In this document: positions 1 to 3,749 of the stretch, piece after piece
Position numbering within the stretch: the first letter of the stretch is position 1
How the letters are laid out: the number at the start of each line of letters is the position of its first letter
Source: Pseudomonadota bacterium
Lineage (GTDB): Bacteria; Pseudomonadota; Gammaproteobacteria; Steroidobacterales; Steroidobacteraceae
DNA: 5,624 nt
Reading direction: 5' to 3'
Assembly: GCA_021780395.1 (NCBI GenBank)
Contig: JAJXYU010000290.1
Coordinates: 1 to 5,624, forward strand
Translations under genes and position numbers: made by a program
Notes under the pieces: generated by a model
Told to the model about the DNA's origin: nothing
Database searches by the model: none
What the model saw: the letters and a program-made list of their open reading frames with translations, nothing else

Positions 1-594
1 GGTCTGTTCCTGACGCTTTCGACCGCCCTGTTCGCGCAGGCGATCGGCGATGCCATCGACAACCGGCCGGTCGATCTCGTCTCCAACATCATGCCCCACG
101 AGGACCCGGTCTTGGCCCATCTGCTGCAGGCCATCCAGGCCTACTCGACCCGACGCGGCGTGGCCGGGAGACTGTTCGAGCAATCCCTGCTGACGGCGAT
201 CGTCGCCCATGTCGCGGTCCGCTACGGTGCCGGGCGCCGCCACCTGGCGCACGGCCCGAACCTGCCGCAGTGGAAGTACCAGAAGCTGACGGCGTTCGTC
301 CGGGAGCACATCGGACATGCGCTGAGCCTGAAGGACCTCGCCGCGGTCGTCGACCTCAGTCCCTACCACCTGGGCCGGGCCTTTCGCGCACGCACCGGCA
401 ACAGTCCGTGGCAATTCGTCCTCGAATGCCGCGCGAAAGAAGCGCGGCGACTGATCACCGCGCATCCGGATCTGCCGCTGGCGAACATCGCCGACGCGTG
501 TGGATTCGAATCCTATGCGCAGTTCATCGCCGCGTTCCGCAAGTTCCACGCGCAGTTGCCCAGCGAATTCCGCCGGTCGCTGCGACGACGCTGA
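1..594 (+). CDS. AraC-family transcriptional regulator, C-terminal part (5' end off window)
   Basis: The frame is open from base 1 and ends at TGA 592-594, giving 197 visible residues; the start lies upstream of the window. The last ~105 residues form an AraC/XylS-type DNA-binding domain. The first helix-turn-helix is near residues 110-133 (SLKDLAAVVDLSPYHLGRAF). The second is near residues 160-183 and carries the family signature (IADACGFESYAQFIAAFRK, then a PSEFRR ending). The stretch before it (DPVLAHLLQAI, then a helix ending in VAVRYG) resembles the linker helices that often follow an effector-binding domain in this family. The effector cannot be told because the sensing domain is missing. 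AraC-family proteins usually activate transcription from sites next to -35 elements. The gene is convergent with the 613-1680 gene, with 18 bases between the stops, so the two are not an operon. The family call is firm; targets are unknown. Confidence 0.93.
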   Translation, partial: GLFLTLSTALFAQAIGDAIDNRPVDLVSNIMPHEDPVLAHLLQAIQAYSTRRGVAGRLFEQSLLTAIVAHVAVRYGAGRRHLAHGPNLPQWKYQKLTAFVREHIGHALSLKDLAAVVDLSPYHLGRAFRARTGNSPWQFVLECRAKEARRLITAHPDLPLANIADACGFESYAQFIAAFRKFHAQLPSEFRRSLRRR

Positions 595-612
595 GGCGAG
601 GGTGACGGGCCT

Positions 613-1680
613 TCAGCGGGGGTCCGTGTGGGACACCGTCACAAAGACCACAGCACGATGCGGGTGGGTATCCGAAGGCCGATTTGTTCTTGCCGTCAGA
701 AGGATATCGATCGCGCCCTGCGGATCTTTCCAGACCACGCGGTCCTGATCCGACCCGTCGCGCGCAAAACCGGGCGGCAGTGCGGACTGGATCGAAGCGG
801 CAACGGCCGCGACCAGATCATCCGGCGTGTTCTCGTAACCCTTCGAAGAACAGCTGACGGACCAGCTTTGCGGAGCGGCGGGTCCATCCAGGTTCATGTC
901 CCGATTGACGCCCTGGTTGAAATCGATCCGGCAGTCACGGAGATCGCTGGACACGACGAACGCGTTGCCGGGATACGTCTTTCCGTAACGTCGATCCTGC
1001 AGCACGGGGTGGTAACCGGCGAAATCATCCCCGGCAGCATGAACCGCCTTCAGCGCGAACCGCGCGAAAGCGGCGCCCAGCGCGTGCAGCTGCCCGGGAC
1101 CCAGTGGTTCCGGCCGTGCGTAAACATGGGCAGCCTTCGCTGTCACGATGTGGAAAACCGATAACCCGATCGGACCCGTTTGCTGGTACCAGCCACCCAC
1201 ATCGATCCCCGCCTGGTGGTCGACCAGAAGCACATCGAACGGATCCACCGGCAAGTTGGGCTTGGACTCCTGGACGACGTAACCCGGGATCAGTGGCCCA
1301 AAGATGCGAATCACCGCAGCGCGGAAGGCCGGGTAGTCGTTTTGTGTCGCCCAGGCGGGTTGCACCACTTTCAGGCGTACGACCCAGAATTCCGGTTGGC
1401 CATCGTTCGCAAAATGATCCGAGACCCAGCATTTGCCCTGACCGCAGTCAAGATCCAGAAGCCCCGGGAGCGGAACAAAGTCGTAGCGCTTGATCTTGTC
1501 ATTGCTGCCGGACGATTTGTAGGCGCCGCGCAATCGCTTGAAATCATCATGGCCTTCGCGCAACACGAGGGCGGCGTCGTGATAGGCATGATCCGTGTCA
1601 GCCCGCGACCTCCGGATCGAAATTCCGATGATGAGCAGTATGAAGATGATCGATGCAAGCGCGAACCTGCCACGTTTCAT
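613..1680 (-). CDS. Hypothetical membrane-anchored or secreted protein, 355 aa
   Basis: I do not recognise the family. The start is ATG at 1680-1678, with GGAG (complement of 1690-1693) 9 bases upstream, which supports it. Residues 6-22 are a strong hydrophobic segment (FALASIIFILLIIGISI) after a basic KRGR N-terminus, followed by RRSRA. This fits a signal anchor facing the periplasm, or a signal peptide cut after SRA. The rest is soluble and mixed alpha/beta in character. Four cysteines (79, 84, 250, 277) all lie outside the membrane segment; 79 and 84 form a CGQGKC pair, so disulfides in an oxidising compartment are plausible. The end of the protein (about 313-350) looks beta-rich. The gene lies 57 bases after the 92-aa zinc-ribbon gene on the same strand, consistent with co-transcription. 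An antisense frame covers much of it, but the signal anchor and ribosome-binding site favour this strand. The gene is likely real; its function is unknown. Confidence 0.72.
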   Translation of the reverse strand: MKRGRFALASIIFILLIIGISIRRSRADTDHAYHDAALVLREGHDDFKRLRGAYKSSGSNDKIKRYDFVPLPGLLDLDCGQGKCWVSDHFANDGQPEFWVVRLKVVQPAWATQNDYPAFRAAVIRIFGPLIPGYVVQESKPNLPVDPFDVLLVDHQAGIDVGGWYQQTGPIGLSVFHIVTAKAAHVYARPEPLGPGQLHALGAAFARFALKAVHAAGDDFAGYHPVLQDRRYGKTYPGNAFVVSSDLRDCRIDFNQGVNRDMNLDGPAAPQSWSVSCSSKGYENTPDDLVAAVAASIQSALPPGFARDGSDQDRVVWKDPQGAIDILLTARTNRPSDTHPHRAVVFVTVSHTDPR

Positions 1681-1737
1681 GGCGGTATGCTCCGTTCAGT
1701 CGGTATCCAACCTGCTTCAGCACCCGAATCCGATGCA

Positions 1738-2016
1738 TCAGAAGGACCAGGGTCGGGTGACGGCCGGCGCCTGGCACTCGGGGCAGCGGGCGCAGCGGCA
1801 ATCCATCCAGGCCACGAACACCTGCAGGCCGACAAACACGGCCAGTCCCGACGTGAACCAGGGCCAGTACCGCACATGCAGGTACAGCAGCACCAGCGTC
1901 GCCAGAACGAGGGCGATGGTCACGACAAGAAACGTCCCGGGCTCCTCCTGTCCTCCGGGGCCGCCGGAGATCGCGATGTTCACCGGAAAGTTCGTGCCGC
2001 AGTGACGGCATTTCAT
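1738..2016 (-). CDS. Small two-helix membrane protein with zinc-ribbon cysteines at both ends, 92 aa
   Basis: The protein starts MKCRHCGTNF: a CxxC knuckle at residues 3-6 in the style of zinc-ribbon proteins. Two hydrophobic segments follow, about 28-47 (TFLVVTIALVLATLVLLYLH) and 54-71 (FTSGLAVFVGLQVFVAW). A cysteine-rich tail follows, with Cys 73, 75, 78 and 81 (CRCARCPEC). With two membrane passes both termini fall on the same side, so the N-terminal CxxC and the C-terminal CxxC (78-81) could together make one four-cysteine zinc site, probably cytoplasmic. The start is ATG at 2016-2014; GAAGG (complement of 2028-2032) lies 11 bases upstream, a slightly long spacing. The gene sits 103 bases after the secreted-protein gene and 57 bases before the 355-aa gene, all on the minus strand. 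Similar short zinc-ribbon membrane proteins occur in proteobacteria without known function. The gene call is fairly sure; topology and zinc binding are inferred. Confidence 0.75.
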   Translation of the reverse strand: MKCRHCGTNFPVNIAISGGPGGQEEPGTFLVVTIALVLATLVLLYLHVRYWPWFTSGLAVFVGLQVFVAWMDCRCARCPECQAPAVTRPWSF

Positions 2017-2065
2017 GATGTCTGAGACCTTCAGGGTGCAATCATCCGATCAACTCTGCATCGCA

Positions 2066-2081
2066 GCACGAGGCATCGTGC
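2066..2081. repeat. Perfect 6-bp inverted repeat (GCACGA / TCGTGC, 4-base loop)
   Basis: The arms at 2066-2071 and 2076-2081 are perfectly complementary around GGCA. The repeat lies in the 103-base gap between the secreted-protein gene and the zinc-ribbon membrane gene. No T-run follows on either strand, so it is not a standard intrinsic terminator. It could be a small RNA hairpin in a joint transcript, an operator, or chance. Confidence 0.3.
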
Positions 2082-2119
2082 ATCAGTATCCCGATCGAAT
2101 GCAGATCATCGGGCGCCCC

Positions 2120-2545
2120 TCAGAATCTGGTGGCGGGAAATGACATGGTGCCTGGCGCGCAGAGCACATGGGTCGAATTCCAGTACGGGCCGGCAGGCCA
2201 ACGCGTGGTCAGGATGCCGGTCGTACGATCGAGGTCGTAATAAAACGGCGTGGCCCCTCGATATACAACCCAATGGAACAATCGCGGAGTGATCTTTACG
2301 GGTGCGCTGTAAGTGCTGACCGGTTCCCATACGCCTCGATATCCGGAACCCGGGCCGTACTCCTTCGGATCATTTTTCGTCTGCGACAGCAGCGTGCTTT
2401 TGGCCAGATCCACGGACAAATGCTGGTTTGCCGGTTGGCCGCAATTGAGTTCGACGGTCGCGGCGCATGCCATCGATTCGAACGTCAGCGGGAGGGCCAT
2501 GGCAAGGATGATTCCTGTCCAGCCAGAAGACATCGAGTTGCTCAT
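2120..2545 (-). CDS. Small secreted hypothetical protein, 141 aa
   Basis: I do not recognise the family. The N-terminus looks like a Sec signal peptide: a hydrophobic stretch (about 9-22, WTGIILAMALPLTF) and an AxA-type site (ACA, residues 26-28), giving a mature protein of about 113 residues starting ATVELNCGQ. The mature part has two cysteines (35 near its start, 129 near its end) that could form one disulfide joining the termini. It is rich in aromatic residues (HWVVYRGATPFYYDLD, PAGPYWNS), which suggests a beta-rich fold. The start is ATG at 2545-2543, with AGG (complement of 2555-2557) 9 bases upstream. A second in-frame ATG four codons later (2533) has no such site. The gene follows the exported thioredoxin in the same direction, so the thioredoxin might act on its disulfide; this is inference. 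Base composition is clearly lower in GC than in ppc (2221-2280 is 50% GC). Confidence 0.7.
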   Translation of the reverse strand: MSNSMSSGWTGIILAMALPLTFESMACAATVELNCGQPANQHLSVDLAKSTLLSQTKNDPKEYGPGSGYRGVWEPVSTYSAPVKITPRLFHWVVYRGATPFYYDLDRTTGILTTRWPAGPYWNSTHVLCAPGTMSFPATRF

Positions 2546-2551
2546 TGGCGA

Positions 2552-2731
2552 TTACCTGTGATGGAGTCCATTCGCCTTCATGCCCATGCCGTTCGAGATT
2601 TTGGTCCGGAGGCCCGCGCGCCGGTTGCGGTTTCCGGACGCAAACTTCGATTTCGCGGCACGCGTCGACGGCGGAGGCTGCCGAGGTGGAGTTGCCGTTG
2701 CGCCGCTACCGGCAGTGAACGGGCGGGTCAT
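2552..2731 (-). CDS. Possible small ORF (59 aa) overlapping the thioredoxin stop; doubtful
   Basis: An ATG at 2731-2729 overlaps the thioredoxin stop (2730-2728) as ATGA, the usual arrangement for translational coupling. The frame runs 59 codons to TAA at 2554-2552, six bases before the ATG of the secreted-protein gene and touching its AGG ribosome-binding site. The product is basic and rich in Pro, Arg, Ser and Gly (TPPRQPPPSTRAAKSKF), with no signal peptide, hydrophobic segment or motif I recognise. Third-position GC is about 72% by hand count, which is not decisive. No good ribosome-binding site precedes it, and an inverted repeat (2604-2639) lies inside. It may simply be an open stretch of the intergenic region. 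Confidence 0.22.
   Translation of the reverse strand: MTRPFTAGSGATATPPRQPPPSTRAAKSKFASGNRNRRAGLRTKISNGMGMKANGLHHR
2604..2639. repeat. 7-bp perfect inverted repeat (GTCCGGA / TCCGGAC) between thioredoxin and next gene
   Basis: The arms at 2604-2610 and 2633-2639 are exactly complementary across a 22-base GC-rich loop. A competing smaller stem (TTGCG 2625-2629 with CGCAA 2639-2643) overlaps it. It lies about 90 bases past the thioredoxin stop. No U-run follows in the minus-strand transcript, so it is not a clear intrinsic terminator. It could protect the 3' end of the thioredoxin mRNA, pause transcription, or be chance in GC-rich DNA. Confidence 0.3.
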
Positions 2732-3234
2732 TCGCGCAGCAGCCGGCGGATCCAGGTCGCGTACGCGCGTTCGTCGCCCTGCCGGTAGCCGTGGTGCACG
2801 TAGCGGATCTCGCCGTGACGGTCGATGATGAACGTACTCGGCATCGCTTCGACGTGATAGGCGGTGCTCACGCGCGTATCGGCGTCGAGGAGGATTGGGT
2901 AATGGACCGGGGACCGCGCGAGCAGGGCCTTGACCGGCCCGGTCCCGGCATCGACGCTGATGCCGACCATCACGAGCCCGGCGGGCGCGTATTGCCGGGC
3001 CAGCCGATCGAGCGCCGGCATCTCCTGGCGGCACGGGCCGCACCAGGTCGCCCAGAAATTCACGAGCACCACGTGGCCCTTGAACGATGCGGAGGACACC
3101 GTGCCGCCGGCGAGGTTGGGTAACGTGAACGCGGGCGCGGGCGTGCCCCGCGCGAGCGGGGCGGCCGAGGCCACCGTGACGAAGCAGGCGGCGAGCGCGA
3201 GGGCCCGTCGCAGTCGGGTCGTGAAGGTCGGCAT
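2728..3234 (-). CDS. TlpA-like exported thioredoxin-fold protein
   Basis: This is a 168-residue protein of the TlpA/ResA/AhpC-TSA-like group, which carries out thiol-disulfide exchange outside the cytoplasm, for example reducing cysteines for cytochrome c or copper-site assembly. The thioredoxin fold runs from about residue 31 to the end. The redox motif WCGPC has its cysteines at 65 and 68, and the cis-proline loop is MPSTF (Pro132). PAPAFTLPNLAGG and FKGHVVLVNFWATWC are typical of the family. The N-terminus has RLRR then a hydrophobic run ending VASA, a signal peptide probably cut near residue 24. LAAC at 14-17 also resembles a lipobox, so a lipoprotein is possible. I chose ATG 3234-3232, because the longer TTG start at 3288 would put a basic 18-residue extension before the signal peptide. 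No strong ribosome-binding site is visible. The gene is divergent from the 116-aa gene and ppc. The exact physiological partner cannot be read from the sequence. Confidence 0.9.
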   Translation of the reverse strand: MPTFTTRLRRALALAACFVTVASAAPLARGTPAPAFTLPNLAGGTVSSASFKGHVVLVNFWATWCGPCRQEMPALDRLARQYAPAGLVMVGISVDAGTGPVKALLARSPVHYPILLDADTRVSTAYHVEAMPSTFIIDRHGEIRYVHHGYRQGDERAYATWIRRLLRE

Positions 3235-3246
3235 GCGCGCAGCATA

Positions 3247-3290
3247 CCCGATCGGGATCGACCGGCGCCGATTGCGGCGAAGCAGCAATC
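3247..3290. repeat. Intergenic palindrome and hairpin-like repeat in the divergent promoter region
   Basis: Two symmetrical elements lie upstream of the thioredoxin gene. CCCGATCGGG at 3247-3256 is a perfect 10-bp palindrome next to a -10-like TATGCT on the minus strand (complement of 3241-3246). GATTGC 3270-3275 and GCAATC 3285-3290 form a 6-bp inverted repeat with a 9-base spacer that can pair partly (GC/GC around GAA). Either could be a regulator site for the thioredoxin gene. Neither matches an operator I know, and short palindromes are common in GC-rich DNA. Confidence 0.28.
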
Positions 3291-3306
3291 GAGCCTGGCC
3301 CGGTGA

Positions 3307-3337
3307 GACAAGACTCCTGCCGGTTCGACAAGACTCC
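3307..3337. repeat. 11-bp direct repeat GACAAGACTCC, two copies with a 20-bp period
   Basis: GACAAGACTCC occurs at 3307-3317 and, without mismatch, at 3327-3337. The 20-bp period places both copies on nearly the same face of the helix, about two turns apart. The second copy overlaps the putative -35 element of the rightward promoter. This arrangement is typical of tandem binding sites for a regulator contacting RNA polymerase, or of a repressor blocking the -35. No known operator consensus was recognised. Confidence 0.5.
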
Positions 3338-3354
3338 CGTGCGCGATCTATGCT
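3325..3354 (+). promoter_or_regulatory. Putative sigma70-type promoter for the 116-aa gene and ppc
   Basis: TCGACA at 3325-3330 matches the -35 consensus TTGACA at five of six positions. An 18-base spacer follows, then TATGCT at 3349-3354, which matches TATAAT at four of six. Transcription would begin near 3361 and leave a leader of about 36 bases before the ATG at 3397. It is the best promoter-like pair in the divergent intergenic region on the plus strand. Sequence match only. Confidence 0.45.
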
Positions 3355-3396
3355 GCTCGCCAGCGTCCTTATTCATCGGTGCCGATTGGTCAGACC

Positions 3397-3747
3397 ATGA
3401 ACATCCAATCCGAGATCGAGTTCTTTGCCGACCTGGGGCTGGTCGACAAAGCCCGGTTCGTCCTGCGCATCGCGTTCGAGATCGCCGAGGATGCCAAGAC
3501 CGGCGGCGCGGGCGGGTCCGAGGCGGCGCGCTACAAGTTCGCGAACGAGATCGGCCAGCGCCTGATGCGCTACGCCTACCAGTTGCTCAGCGAGGATCCG
3601 CAGCGCCCGCAGGACGACGTGGTGATCCGGATGCTGCTGAGCGCGCGCGCCGACAAGAACGCCGAGCGCCTCGTCCAAGGCGCCTATCGCCGGGTGTTGA
3701 ACACCTTCGAGAGCTTCGACACGACGGTCCTGTTGAACGCGCCCTGA
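3397..3747 (+). CDS. Hypothetical small helical protein upstream of ppc, 116 aa
   Basis: I do not recognise the family. The product has no signal peptide, no membrane segment and no cysteine, so it is probably cytosolic. It looks mostly helical: residues 4-34 (SEIEFFADLGLVDKARF and onward), a short glycine-rich break (GGAGG, 36-40), then helices over about 42-66, 73-86 and 88-108. The C-terminal part is charged (ARADKNAERLVQGAYRRV). I chose ATG 3397; an in-frame GTG at 3379 would add six residues, and neither has a clear ribosome-binding site. ATG leaves room for a leader after the putative promoter at 3325-3354. The stop TGA (3745-3747) is two bases before the ppc ATG, so the two genes are almost certainly co-transcribed and probably translationally coupled. 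That suggests a role linked to PEPC or central carbon metabolism, but nothing in the protein itself shows it. Confidence 0.8.
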   Translation: MNIQSEIEFFADLGLVDKARFVLRIAFEIAEDAKTGGAGGSEAARYKFANEIGQRLMRYAYQLLSEDPQRPQDDVVIRMLLSARADKNAERLVQGAYRRVLNTFESFDTTVLLNAP

Positions 3748-3749
3748 CG

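Noticed and set aside
591..616. Possible bidirectional terminator between the convergent AraC and 355-aa genes (CTGAGGC / GCCTTCAG)
   Set aside because: The stem has a bulge and a long loop, and no T-run follows on either strand; too weak to annotate.
1180..2025. 281-codon plus-strand frame
   Set aside because: It runs antisense across two minus-strand genes and the gap between them. Those genes have ribosome-binding sites, membrane segments and cysteine motifs, and this frame shows none.
2088..2097. ATCCCGATCG, recurring in inverted orientation at 3249-3258 beside a palindrome
   Set aside because: GATC/CGATCG-centred words are common in GC-rich genomes (a similar CCGATCGG core occurs near 1167), and the copies share no consistent position relative to genes.
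2168..2788. 206-codon plus-strand frame across the secreted-protein gene and intergenic DNA
   Set aside because: It is Arg-rich and without motifs, and it is opposed by a gene with a signal peptide and ribosome-binding site.
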